Made by a program: the position numbers and the translations under genes. Below are positions 1 through 9,038 of a stretch of 11,460 nucleotides of DNA, one piece after another. The first letter of the stretch is position 1, and every line of letters starts with the position of its first letter. Location of the stretch: the NCBI GenBank assembly GCA_001584585.1, contig LSYV01000055.1, positions 85,855-97,314 on the forward strand. Direction: 5' to 3'. The DNA is from Gonium pectorale. Lineage: Eukaryota > Chlorophyta > Chlorophyceae > Chlamydomonadales > Volvocaceae. The notes beneath the pieces are model-generated. The model ran no database searches, was not told the origin of the DNA, and was given only the letters and a program-made list of their open reading frames with translations.

Positions 1-26
1 CGTGTGCCTTGCCCTCCCGACGACGT

Positions 27-53
27 GCCGCGGTCAGGCGCCGCGGGTCAGGC
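27..53. repeat. Tandem duplication, 13-14 bp unit
   Basis: Two adjacent copies of GCCGCGGTCAGGC lie at 27-39 and 40-53; the second has one extra G. The repeat is in probable intron sequence and no function is evident. Confidence 0.7.
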
Positions 54-100
54 GCGGGCAGCATGCACGCGACGGCTTGCTGCCCTGGCGTCTCCCGATG

Positions 101-130
101 GCCTCGTAGGGCCTCATAGGACCTCGTGCG
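101..130. repeat. 10-bp tandem repeat, three copies
   Basis: Three imperfect 10-bp units based on GCCTCGTAGG follow each other; the second differs at one position and the third at three. It lies in probable intron sequence and looks like an ordinary replication-slippage minisatellite. Confidence 0.65.
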
Positions 131-660
131 CACGCCGAGTGATTCCGTTGTCTGGCAGTTCTGCCTGTCCGAGACACCCCGTGTGCCCGTCTCTTTACGA
201 CCTCGGAGGAGGGTTTTCAAGGGGGAGGAGGCCTTCCACGAGGCGCCCGAACCCGGAGGCCTTGGCTTGCGGCAACGCGGCGACGGCCCTCCTGACGGCC
301 CCGAGTGCAGGAGCCCGCCAGGGCGGCTGCCGGCTCCCTCCTGCCATACCGTACCCATCCTTCGCCACGGCTGCGCTACGCCCTCTTGTGGCCGCCTCCC
401 CCGTCCCCTGCATGGCCCTGACGTGGCCGCATTCGCCTCCGCCCCCTTTCGTGCCCTCCTTCTGCAAGCTCAGTTCAAACCCTGTTGCCTTCAACCCCCT
501 CCCCCCATCCCCGGGCTCCGGGCCGCGCCCGCTCCCTGCAGGCGCGGCCGCCACAAGCCAAGTTCGAAGCTCTGGTATAAACGGGTCAACGATCCCTTGC
601 TCGACGGTCATCAGTCAGCTTTTGCCCGCGGACTGAATAACCCCCCATTCCCCTCCGCAG

Positions 661-3600
661 GAGCGCGCTGAGCGGCTGCAGCAGCAGCTGGACGTGGAGA
701 AGGCCTCCGCGGCGGCCGCCAGGCGCATGGCGGAGCAGCACGAGGCGGAGCTGCGGGCGGCCAGGGGGCAGGCGGAGGAGGAGGCGCGCGGGCGGCGAGG
801 TGGGTCGACCTGCGCCGCTGGCGTCAGGCGGGCCCTGGCTGAGGTGGTCTCAGGCCATCACGCTGCATGGCGCTGCATGCCGCATACATGACGTGCGCCC
901 GTCTGCGTTTTCACACAGGAGTCGCTAGCCTTGCCACATCGTTACACACTCACGCCGCGGTTCTGCGGTATAGCACCTGCTCGCTGCCCGTTGGCAGCTC
1001 GCTGCCGTGAATGCGGGGTTGGACCCCAACGTCCGCAACCCTGGTACCGCATCAATGCGTTGGCTCTGGCGCTGCTTGGTTCCGCGCTGCGCCCCCCCTT
1101 CCTCAGGCGCGGCCGAGGAGGCCCTGCTGCTGCGCGGCCAGGTTGAGGAGGGCCGGCGGCAGCTGGGGGAGGCGGCGGAGCAGCTGGCGGGCTTGCGGGA
1201 GGAGCTGGCTGGGCGGCAGGACCGGCTGGTGGGGCTGTCAAAGGCGCACGCGGCGGCGGAGCAGGTGGGACTGGGCGGGGCGGGGGGGGAAGAGGGGGCA
1301 GGAGGGGCATGGGTACGGGCGGTTGGACGAGGCCTAGGTGCCGGGGGGGGTGGCAAGGGAGGGAATGCCCGAAGAGTGACCACAGACCGCAAGAGACCTG
1401 CTGGGCGCCGTTGTCGTCAAAGCCTGTGCCCCCAATGGCCCCTTCCTCCTGGGCCTTTGCGACCCCCCGTCCTCCCGCAGCTGCTGGGTGGCCTGCAGCA
1501 GACGGTAGCCGCCATGGCGCACATGCACTCGGGCCTGACGCACCAGTTCGCCGAGGCGCTGGCGGCGGCGGGGGCCGGCGGCGGCAGCGGGGCCGGCGAG
1601 GACGCTGGCGGCGCCGGCGACGGGCAAGGGCAGGGCCAGGTGAGTAGCAAGGGGGGGGGACCGGGGAGCGGCGGTTTGCTGGGCGACGGCGGCTGCCCCA
1701 TGTCGCCGGCTGCTTGCTCACTGCTCTGGGCGCGTCTATTCTCTTTTCGCGCTGTTTGTGACAATATGCAATCCGCACTTTCGCACTCTGGCTAGTCGTG
1801 TGCGGTGCAGCCGCCGCTACGATAGTCTTGTGCAGAACCGTTCCCGCTGTTCCTGTAGGGAACCAGCGCTCAGGCACTGTTCCTGTAGGGAACAAGCGCT
1901 CAGGCGGTAGTCCCGCTCAGCCTTCATTGCCGCCCATCCATCCCGGTACACTCCTCGCCCTCGTTTCGTTGGCCCTCGGCCACCGGTACCCAGCTCCGCC
2001 CCCCCCCCGCCACACACACCCTGCGTCCCGCGCCCTCTCCCCCTCTCCCTAGGCCGGCACGCCGCACCTGGCCGCCCTGGGTACACTGGCGCTGCAGCCC
2101 AACCACACCGCCGCCCTGGCGCCCTTCCCGTTCCCCGGTGCCGCCGCCGCCACGCCGCACCTGACGCAGCAGCACACCTACACGCAGCTCCTGCTCTCGC
2201 AGCAACACCAGCAGCAGAACCACCACCAACAGCAGCACGGGCCGCCGCTGCCTCAGTCGCAGCAGCCGGCAAGGCTGGCCGGGTCGCTGCTGGGCGCCAT
2301 GATGGCGCAGCACCAGCACCAGCAGCTCAACCCGCAGCCGCGCGGCGGCGGCGGCGCCGTCGCTGCCTCCCAGCAGCCCTCGGGCGGTCCCCTGGGCGGC
2401 ACGCAGCTGGGCGCGTACCAGCTCGCCCCGCAGCAGCAGCAGCAACAGCTCTTGGCGCTCCTGCCGGCCAGCCAACAGCTCCTGCAGCTGCCGCACCCCT
2501 CGCAGCAGCAGCAGCAGGCGCCGCACCAGCACCCGCAACAGCAGCAGCACCTGCAGTCGCTCCCGGCGTCAATGCTCGACGGCGGCGGCGCGGGCGGTAT
2601 CACATCCGTGGGCGCCATGCGCAACAGCCAGCTGCCGGCGGCGGCTCCCGCGCTGTCGCAGTCGCAGTCCCACGGGCGGCGCCTCCATGCGCCGCCGGCG
2701 GCTGGCACCGAGACAGACGCCGACGAGGTCGGCCGCACCGCCGCCGCCGCCGCCGGCGGTGCGTCGGGTGCCTCCGCCAGCCAGCAGACGACTCCCGCCG
2801 CCGCCGGCGTCATCGGCGGGGCGGTCGAGCTGCAGGACGAGAACCAGGCGGTGGGCGACGGGGGCGCGGCAGAGGAGGGTGAGGGGGACGGTGAGGGAGA
2901 GGGCTTCCACAGCCGCGTGCACGGCGGCGGCGGCGGCGAGGGGGCCGGGCAGGGCGGCGCTGGTCGCTGCGCCATGGATGTCGACGGCGAAGGTGACGGC
3001 GACGGCGAGCAGGGCGTCTCCGCCGCAGCGGCAGTGACCCCCCAGCGGCGGGCGCGCAGCGGGGCCTCGCTACGGACGCCCTCCCACGCAGCACAACCAG
3101 CAGCACAACCAGCAGCTGCGGCAGCGGCAGCGGCGGCGCCGGCCGGCACGCCGCGCGGCCCGTCCGCAGCCCACGCGCGCCTCGCCCACCGGCCGGCACC
3201 TCCGCCGCCGGAGTGGCGGCGCCTGAGCCCCTGGCCGCCGGCACCAGCGGCGGGTGGCCGGGGCTCTTCAGCCGCCACCTCACGCCCGGCAAGCACGGCA
3301 ACGCCACCGCTGGCGGGGGTATGGGCGTTGGCGCCGGCGTTGGCGGCGGCGGCGAAGGTGCCACCACGCCTGCCAGCCGGGTGCGCGGGGCGCTTGGTGG
3401 CGGTGGCGGCGGAGGTGGTGCCGCTGACCTCACTGGGGATAGCGCCGGCGGGGCGATGAGCGACGGCGCCGGTGCCGGCATGGACGGCCACTTGGAGCCG
3501 CATTCGCAGGACTTCCCCCGCGATGGAGACGATGACGGCGACGGAGGGCTGGCGGCGGCGCCGGGGGGTCCGCATGCTGTGGACTATGGTGGCACGCTGG

Positions 3601-3941
3601 TGACCGAGGCTGTCGTGGCGGCCGGCGGCACCGGCACCGGCACGGGGCGCCTGGGGGGCGGCAGCCAGCTGCCGAGCGGCTTCGCCGAGGGGCAGCGAGA
3701 GAGCCTGGCGGCGCAGCTGGGGGGCTTCCTGGCGGCGGCGGCGGCGGGATCTGACGCCAGCGGCGGCGGGGCGGCGTACGTGACGACGGTGCTCGAGGAG
3801 ACGCTGCTGGCGGCGACCGCGGCGGCGGCGCCTCCGCCGGTGGGGGAATGTGACGAGGATGTGCCGGGGATTGGGCGGCTGGGCGGGCATGTGGGCGGGA
3901 TGGCGGGTGGCAGCGAGGAGCAGATGGAGGTGTGCGGGTGA
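661..3941 (+). CDS. 3' part of a multi-exon gene: coiled-coil, Gln/His-rich low-complexity protein of unknown function
   Basis: Exons proposed from splice sites and phase are 661-799 (donor GTGGGT), 1107-1264 (GTGGGA), 1481-1639 (GTGAGT) and 2053 to the TGA at 3939-3941. All junctions up to 2053 keep one open frame. The visible product is about 761 residues. Residues 1-100 are charged, heptad-like coiled coil (e.g. ERAERLQQQL, EAAEQLAGLREELAGR). Residues 100-135 contain a possible helix, LLGGLQQTVAAMAHMHSG. From about 153 come Gln/His-rich stretches with CAG-coded Q runs, then Gly/Ala/acidic low complexity and a Gly-rich C-terminus. Two TP-containing basic patches (VTPQRR, LTPGKHGN) could be phosphorylation sites; this is inference. 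No catalytic domain or family was recognised. The protein starts mid-helix, so the N-terminal part is outside the window. The last block is open in frame 1 (mod 3 of position) from 2053 and in frame 0 to 3941, so it must contain an intron or an indel. A 59-nt intron at 3213-3271 would join them in phase. Confidence 0.72.
1848..1907. repeat. Two tandem 30-bp units, each with an internal hairpin
   Basis: Units 1848-1877 and 1878-1907 are nearly identical. Each contains GTTCCTGTAGGGAAC, an inverted repeat with 5-bp arms (GTTCC/GGAAC), followed by the shared stretch AGCGCTCAGGC. They lie in the 413-nt intron 1640-2052 of gene 1, about 150 nt before the acceptor. They could be a short mobile-element footprint or a simple duplication. 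Confidence 0.85.
3034..3271 (+). other. Zone of reading-frame change inside the last coding block of gene 1
   Basis: Frame 1 is the coding frame from 2053 into this zone, and frame 0 is the coding frame from about 3223 to the stop at 3941. Frame 0 is closed upstream by a TGA at 2994, so the switch lies between 2997 and 3223 or is bridged by splicing. Between 3092 and about 3140 a third frame (2) reads HNQQHNQQLRQRQ with only C or G at third positions, while frame 1 there ends most codons in A. Frame 2 closes at a TGA near 3224. Candidate splices are 3034-3091 (GTGACC to CACGCAG, frame 1 to 2) and 3213-3271 (GTGGCG to TTCAG, frame 1 to 0 in phase). Both are unusually short (58 and 59 nt) with weak donors, so two 1-nt indels are an equal alternative. 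Confidence 0.55.
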
Positions 3942-4615
3942 GGGGCCCTCGGAAAGGGGGGCTGCTTGGTAGGGGCTGGGCCGCTTGCGTGCTTCGCGTG
4001 TGGGTGTGAGGCGGGGGGTAGTGGTGGGGGGGGGGCGGGACAGACGCGCACCCGCAGCTGCATTCGCAACGCCACTCGCTGTGCTGACGCTTTGGAAGAC
4101 GACCGTTGAAGCGGGCCATACAATTCGGAGCCGAGACGTCTTATCGGGGACACAGGACGCGCGCGGGACAGGCCCGCGGGTTCTTCGACTGGTGCTCGAC
4201 TGGCCTTGCCGTGTAGGGGATAGATTATGGGATCGTGGGACCTCCCGGGGTTAGGGATTTGGGGGTATCCTCAGCTTTTGTGGGCGCTGATAGGACTGTC
4301 CAGGGAGGAATAACAGGAGGGCCTGTGATTATCCTACTGACCTATGAGGCGGTCGTGCCCCAATCTTGGCGTTGTTGGACTCGCTCTTTGTGGCTTTGGT
4401 TTCATGGTTAGGGCGTTCGGGCCTACTGGGGCGCTGCTGTTGCAGCGGCAAGCTGGATCCATATGGCTGGTGCGCCGGTGGTGATGCTGTGAAGATCCTT
4501 TGCAGGGCTGGCGCCAAACGGTATTGTTAATTGTTACAAGCTGTCGCCCGCGGGGCTTCCGTCGCCCACGCGCCTGCAGACTGAGAACAACAGTGTCATG
4601 TAAATGGTATCGGTG
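3942..4615 (+). other. 3' UTR of gene 1
   Basis: About 670 nt of non-coding sequence run from the TGA at 3941 to just beyond TGTAA at 4599-4603. No earlier TGTAA was found on this strand. A UTR of this length is normal for volvocine genes. The stretch becomes less GC-rich after about 4250. Open frames on either strand here show no recognisable protein. Confidence 0.55.
4599..4603 (+). terminator. Putative poly(A) signal TGTAA of gene 1
   Basis: TGTAA is the usual poly(A) signal in Chlamydomonas and Volvox. It is the first one downstream of the gene-1 stop, 658 nt away. Cleavage would be expected 10-20 nt further on, within the small direct repeat at 4609-4642. Confidence 0.55.
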
Positions 4616-4642
4616 TCTACCGTATTGATCGGTGTCTACCGT
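4609..4642. repeat. Two direct copies of a 15-bp sequence, 19-bp spacing
   Basis: ATCGGTGTCTACCGT occurs at 4609-4623 and again at 4628-4642, separated by ATTG. It sits directly after the probable poly(A) signal of gene 1. Confidence 0.8.
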
Positions 4643-5743
4643 GTCAAGCCACATACCGTACAACACAATCCCGTCGTACCAGCAGCAGTCCACGGAATCA
4701 CCTACGATAGGCCCCCAGGCCCCCCAGAGGACGGCGCGGCAGCTCGCGTCCCCATGTCGGTGGGGGCGTGGCACAGTTGGCCGTTGCCAACCCAACCACC
4801 ACCGCCGTGGCCCCCAGCACTGCCGCTCAAGTGGCCGGGTGCGTTCTGGACGTGACGCTCCAGGCGCTCGTCGTGTTAGGACGTACGGCAATGTGACAAT
4901 AAAACACACGGGCAAACCCCACTTCCATGGCCCTCCCGAGTTCCCATCCGAGATTATCAATTACCATAGACGTGAAATTCTCCAAATCCATTGGTTTCCA
5001 ATCTTGGCGCAAAGGCATGCATCTCCAGCCCCCGTCCTGCTCAATAGCCCCCAAACACCTCCGTGCCAGGCCCATGCTACAGCCCACGACCGAATACGCG
5101 CTGCGGAGGGGCGCACTGTGCCCCGTGACGAAGGGACGGGCTGTCCCCGACGCCCTCGAGCATCCCTAGTGCCGCCCGCTGGGGCAGGCAGCTTTGCGCA
5201 CGCGCGTCGCCGATGACGTTCTCTATATGAAGGACAGACCAGCAAGCGAAGCCGCGCCACACAGCACTATGCCGGGCAGCGGTGGCAAGACCCTGTCCAG
5301 ACTGCAGCTCACATCATGACGCAGTCCTAGGTTCTCCCGCGGGGTAACGGGACCAGACACCGAAGCCAAAAAAAACAAAAATCTGCTCAACTCCGGCCCT
5401 TCAGTTGCAGGCGCGCCTCGGCGCGCTGCCCCCTACTGGTACCCGCCCCAGCCTGCCCGCCCCAGCAGTACACATCGGACACTTCATTCACACATCACAT
5501 TCAAGCATGAACAGACATCGACACAGTGCGCAACGAACATTATCAAATTGATCTCACGCGAACGAACGGACGAGTCGCTCACGCCCGCCGGGCCGCCCCC
5601 GATGTAGGGTCGCGGCCCGCACATCCTGCACGCACCTACCTAAAAGCCCATTGGGCATCCTTCCCATATAAGCCAACGCAGAAGCCGAATCGCGAGGCAC
5701 GTTGATGCAGGCACGGTGTGCCGTGGAGACACGCAGTGGCAAA

Positions 5744-5832
5744 CTGGGCCTGGGCCTGGGTCTGGGGCTTGGTTCGTGCCCCCCCCCCCCGAGGCGCTCC
5801 ATGCCCAGGACCAGCAAACGTGCCCCCCCCCC
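5744..5832. repeat. Hexamer repeat plus two long C runs
   Basis: At 5744-5772 the + strand shows about four imperfect CTGGGC-like hexamers. A run of 12 C follows at 5779-5790 and a run of 10 C at 5823-5832, both preceded by CGTG. These are simple-sequence tracts in presumed 3' UTR or intergenic DNA; long G/C runs are also places where assemblies commonly miscount. Confidence 0.75.
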
Positions 5833-6177
5833 GCAAGCAATCGTTGGCGCACCCGACAAACGACGACCAACCCCCACCGGGGCGATGGAGAAGTGCAGCG
5901 AGCGTGTCGAGGGCCCCGCTCCACATGCGCATGGCGGCATGGGGGCCATGCCGCCCCGCCCGTCCAGCCCCTCGCTCTTGGCCCGCCAACTCGCCCCCGC
6001 CCCGCCCGCCCCGCCCGACCCAAAATGCGCCTGGCGGCAGCCCATGCGGGGAGTGCGGGAAGGGGGCCGGCACTGGGGGACCGTGCGCGGCGATGCAATC
6101 GCTGAGGCCGCCGGCGTGCAGGGCAGGGTAGGGCAGGCGTGGTAGGCCGCCCGCACCGGCGGCCCTATGCTGCGCTG

Positions 6178-6200
6178 CGCCGGCCGGCCGGCCGGCCGGC
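6178..6200. repeat. (CCGG)n simple repeat
   Basis: About five uninterrupted copies of the self-complementary tetramer CCGG/GGCC lie 60-80 nt downstream of the PAQR stop codon. The tract can fold on itself and would be in the 3' UTR. Confidence 0.8.
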
Positions 6201-6260
6201 AGGCGACCAGGTGCCGGCGTCCGCTGCGCCACCGATGGCTCCTGCGGGGGAGTAATCGGC

Positions 6261-8864
6261 TCATCGCGCTGCGCCGCCCGCCAGCGCCGCCGCCCACTCC
6301 TCCCGCTGGCTGTACAGGTACGACAGGTACGGGTACGCGCAGTTGTAGGCGGTGAAGCAGAAGATGTGCATCAGGTTGTGCGAGAAGCCCTGTTACGTTT
6401 GGGGGGAGGTGGAGGGTAGGGAGTTCGGTGGGGGGTCAGGGATGGATGCCAAGTTTGGAAGCGTGCTGCGCCATGAAGGGACGAAGACATGGGGGCTCTA
6501 ACCAACGGGTACTACGATTGGCAGTTGGGCAAATGGTACTCGTGGTCGCAAATCCGCATTGGCCATGTTTGCGCTCGTGAGCCCACGTACGGCTCCGAGC
6601 GCACCACGCAGCCTAGCAGCCCATCCGGCGCTCACTCGGGCACCTCGCCCTTCGGGAAATCCGGTACGGTAGCAAAGTACGACAGACGCAATCGCAGCCC
6701 TCTCACCATAGCCCCGACCTCTCCCAGCGCGCTGCCGTGCGCTGAAGAGCCCCCGCGCCCCCCACCCACCCACCCGCGACCCGCCCCCCACCCCACCCGG
6801 TGGGGATGGCGGCTCCTGTCCATCCCAACCCACCCGCTCGGCCCCCCTCTGGCGCCCCGCTCGCTCACCGCCTCGGTGTCCCCGCATCCCGTCGTGCGCT
6901 GCCCGCCCCGGATCTCACCCACCCCTCCAACCCCACCACTGCACTCCCCGCGCCCCGCTCCCTCACCGCCAGGTCGAACACGCCCGGGAAGTGCCTCTGC
7001 GGCCAGTGTGTGGCGTACACGGCGGCCCCCGTGAGGTGGCAGCCCAGCACCACCAGCGCGATGCCCAGCTCGGGCCAGCCCTTGCCCTGGTGGGGGCGGG
7101 GGGCGGGGGGCGGGGATGGGGGCCAGGAGGGGGGACGAAGCGAAGCATATGTTGAACCAGCAGAGGTGTTGCAGGAGCATTAGAGCGCACTCCTTGCCAC
7201 GTTTACCCACAATGGCGGCGGTGTGGGATGTGGGGGTGCGGATGGTGGGGTTTCAAAGGAGCAGACGGTCGACCAGCGGATGGTGGGGTTGGGTACATGG
7301 TTGTCCAGGCAGGCCCCAGAAGAGGATGCCAAGGGCTTGGGAGCACGAAAGTATCTGAAGCCCATTCCAGACCCCCGGGTGCAGCATCGACGGCCCACCT
7401 TGGAGGAGCCAGGCACCCGAGTCCGGGCTCCTGCATACACAGCGCTGGTCGTATGCGCTCGTCGTATGCGTTGTTCTTTTTCAACACAGCGCTGGAGACT
7501 GGTGCCCACCCCTCGACCTCCGCTACATTACCAACCCCTCCACCCCACCCCACCTGCAGCACCAGCGCCGCCACCCCCCGCAGCACCAGCGGCACGTAGT
7601 AGCCGCAGCTGGTGAGCCCGATCATGCCCAGCACGCGCCGCCGGTCCAGCGGCTGCCGCGGCTGCAGCGCCGCCACGCTGCGGACGCCGGTCGCCGCGGC
7701 GGCGCCCACGGCGGCCGTCCAGGCGAGCGAGGCCCACAGGCCAAAGGTGAAGTAGGAGAGGGCGTAGGTGGCGCAGGTGTTGAGCACGAGGATGAAGGTG
7801 AGGTCGAGCTTGCGCCAGCGGTTGGCGACGGTTGGGGACTGGGGCGGGGCGGGGCGGGAGCGTGGGAAGATGGGCATGTGGGGGTGGGGCCGGGGGAGGG
7901 AGTCGGTTGCGCGTGGGATTGTGTGGCAACGGAGTGGGGGCTCGATCGAGGAAGGGAATGGCGCGTATTGCCCGGTCCCTGGTACGCAAGCATCGTCCGG
8001 TGTGCCTCACACAGGCCGTTCGGGCCCAGAAGGCCAGGCATTAACACGTACTGCCCCGGGCCCAAAGCACAAGGACGGGCTGCCTCCGATTGGGGGGAGC
8101 GGAAGGGTCGAGTCGGCTCCTCACCATGCACATGAACAGGTGGTAGCCGCAGGAGAGCGGTCCGTGGAGCGACTGCCCCAGCCACGCGACCAGGAAGGGC
8201 GAGAAGTCGAGCCACGTGCAGCGCAGGTTGGATACGGTGTCGAAGAACAGCACCATGCCCATGATGACGGACAGCAGGGTGGTCCACGCGTTGACCGTCT
8301 CGTTGTGCAGGGAGAAGAGGCTGAGGAGGCACTCGAGGTGCGTGCCGCCTCGTCGGTACCCGTACCTGTAGCCGGGGGTTTCGGTGGGTTGGGAGGCGGG
8401 GAGGGGGGGGGCGAGGGGATGGCAGTAGGGGACTGGAATTGATGATAGTGGGGGTATTGGGGACTTGTGGTGGTGTTTGGTTGGACCTTCGGCCCGCGAC
8501 TGATTGGTGTGACTCCGGCAGAATGTCAAGTCGTTCGAACGCAATGTGCCAACTACGCTTGCGCCTGCACATAGACATGAGACCGCAAGTCAAGGACCTA
8601 CCGTAGGTAAGGAAACCGCTGCCATCCTTCCACTTGCTCGGCCGTGAGGCCACAATTTAGAGGCCCAGCGCCCGAAGTAGAAGGCTTGTACACCTCGCTA
8701 TCGTTCGCGCTCGCGTACAGCCCGGCCTCGTCCTTGCTGAGCGAGCGGAGCGAAAGCTTCCATGCACCGCGACCGCCCCTGCTCCCTTTCACAGATTCTG
8801 TGCAAAAGCTCTGAGCTCGCCCATCAACTCGAACGTCAGCGCACAAATCGGCAGTGGAAACCAT
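6261..8864 (-). CDS. PAQR-family seven-helix membrane protein (progestin/adipoQ receptor, hemolysin III-like), complete, five exons
   Basis: Exons on the - strand are 8864-8602, 8365-8125, 7838-7554, 7086-6967 and 6389-6261, stop TGA at 6263-6261. Introns are 236, 286, 467 and 577 nt, with donors GTAGGT, GTGAGG, GTGGGG and GTGAGG and acceptors ending in CAG or, for the last, ACAG. The first junction splits codon 88; the others fall between codons. The spliced length is 1038 nt, 345 residues, typical of the family. ATG 8864 is the first after an in-frame TGA (8885-8883). Family hallmarks are PYLRYGYRRG, SLFSLHNETVNAWT (residues about 102-115), YHLFMCM with His163, KLDLTFIL with Asp180, and SHNLMH with His307 and His311. 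The three His correspond to the zinc ligands known from AdipoR structures. Seven hydrophobic helices can be traced from about residue 118 to 330. PAQR proteins act in membranes as lipid or hormone receptors or ceramidase-like hydrolases; which role applies here is not visible. One oddity is Thr117 where the family usually has His (WTHL). Confidence 0.93.
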
Positions 8865-8882
8865 GCCGACCCTTTCTTGAAC

Positions 8883-8885
8883 TCA
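8883..8885 (-). other. In-frame stop fixing the PAQR start codon
   Basis: TGA on the - strand, seven codons upstream of the ATG at 8864-8862 and in the same frame with no ATG between. This supports the chosen start unless another exon is spliced in upstream. Confidence 0.7.
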
Positions 8886-9008
8886 AGGCAGCAGAATACA
8901 GGGGAGGATCTTCTACTACTGCAATGAAGTGGGAGGGCGAATGCACACCAGATGGAAAAGCTTCTAGTTTTGGAACCTGTGTGGTTCTGAGACGTATAAT
9001 AGGGTCGT

Positions 9009-9038
9009 GTATAGCTGTGTACTATGGTACCGCTATAC
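9009..9038. repeat. Inverted repeat, perfect 7-bp arms
   Basis: GTATAGC at 9009-9015 and GCTATAC at 9032-9038 are exact reverse complements around a 16-nt spacer that contains the palindrome GGTACC. It lies about 145-175 nt upstream of the PAQR start codon. It may be a regulator site or hairpin; no function is shown by the sequence. Confidence 0.7.

Larger units (their letters stand above)
1..660 (+). other. Probable intron upstream of the first visible exon of gene 1
   Basis: No convincing coding exon is visible here. The right edge is a good 3' splice site: a pyrimidine-rich run ending in CCGCAG at 655-660, directly before an exon that begins in mid coiled coil, so the protein must start further upstream. 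The stretch carries two small tandem repeats, at 27-53 and 101-130. Open frames cross it on both strands, but they are low-complexity and lack family motifs. A short exon around 200-300 cannot be excluded. The status as intron is inferred. Confidence 0.5.
4616..6260. other. Sequence between convergent genes; probably includes the PAQR 3' UTR
   Basis: No gene is supported here. The right part presumably carries the 3' UTR of the PAQR gene on the - strand, but no TTACA (TGTAA on the - strand) was found in this stretch, so the 3' end is not placed. It contains an A-rich patch near 5368-5382, a G/T-rich hexamer repeat (5744-5772), two long C runs (5779-5790, 5823-5832) and a CCGG repeat (about 6178-6200). 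Several open frames at 5550-6300 on both strands are mutual shadows in GC-rich sequence, without motifs. Confidence 0.5.

Noticed and set aside
4..671. Overlapping open frames on both strands at the left edge
   Set aside because: Pro/Arg/Ala-rich products without motifs, none in phase with a donor leading into the exon at 661; most likely stop-poor GC-rich intron.
1924..2550. Leu/Arg-rich open frame on the - strand
   Set aside because: Complement of the CAG-rich Gln stretch read in another frame; no motif and it crosses a clear + strand acceptor.
2253..3890. 545-codon open frame on the - strand opposite gene 1
   Set aside because: It is the antisense shadow of the GC-rich, CAG-rich exon. 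Poly-Cys, poly-Ala and poly-Ser runs arise from complementing Gln and Gly codons, there is no domain, and the + strand has matching splice sites and phases.
4890..4900. AATAAA as an animal-type poly(A) signal
   Set aside because: The codon use and other signals indicate a volvocine alga, where TGTAA is used; TGTAA lies closer to the gene-1 stop.
5218..5235. TATA-like string before a possible + strand gene
   Set aside because: No supported coding exon follows on the + strand, so a promoter call would rest on a short AT string alone.
5554..6297. Several 130-250-codon open frames on both strands
   Set aside because: All shadow each other in GC-rich DNA, contain homopolymer-derived Pro/Gly runs and match no family. 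They lie where the PAQR 3' UTR is expected.
8500..8560. Possible tRNA-like TTCGAA loop
   Set aside because: No acceptor or anticodon stem pairs around it; it lies in the first PAQR intron.
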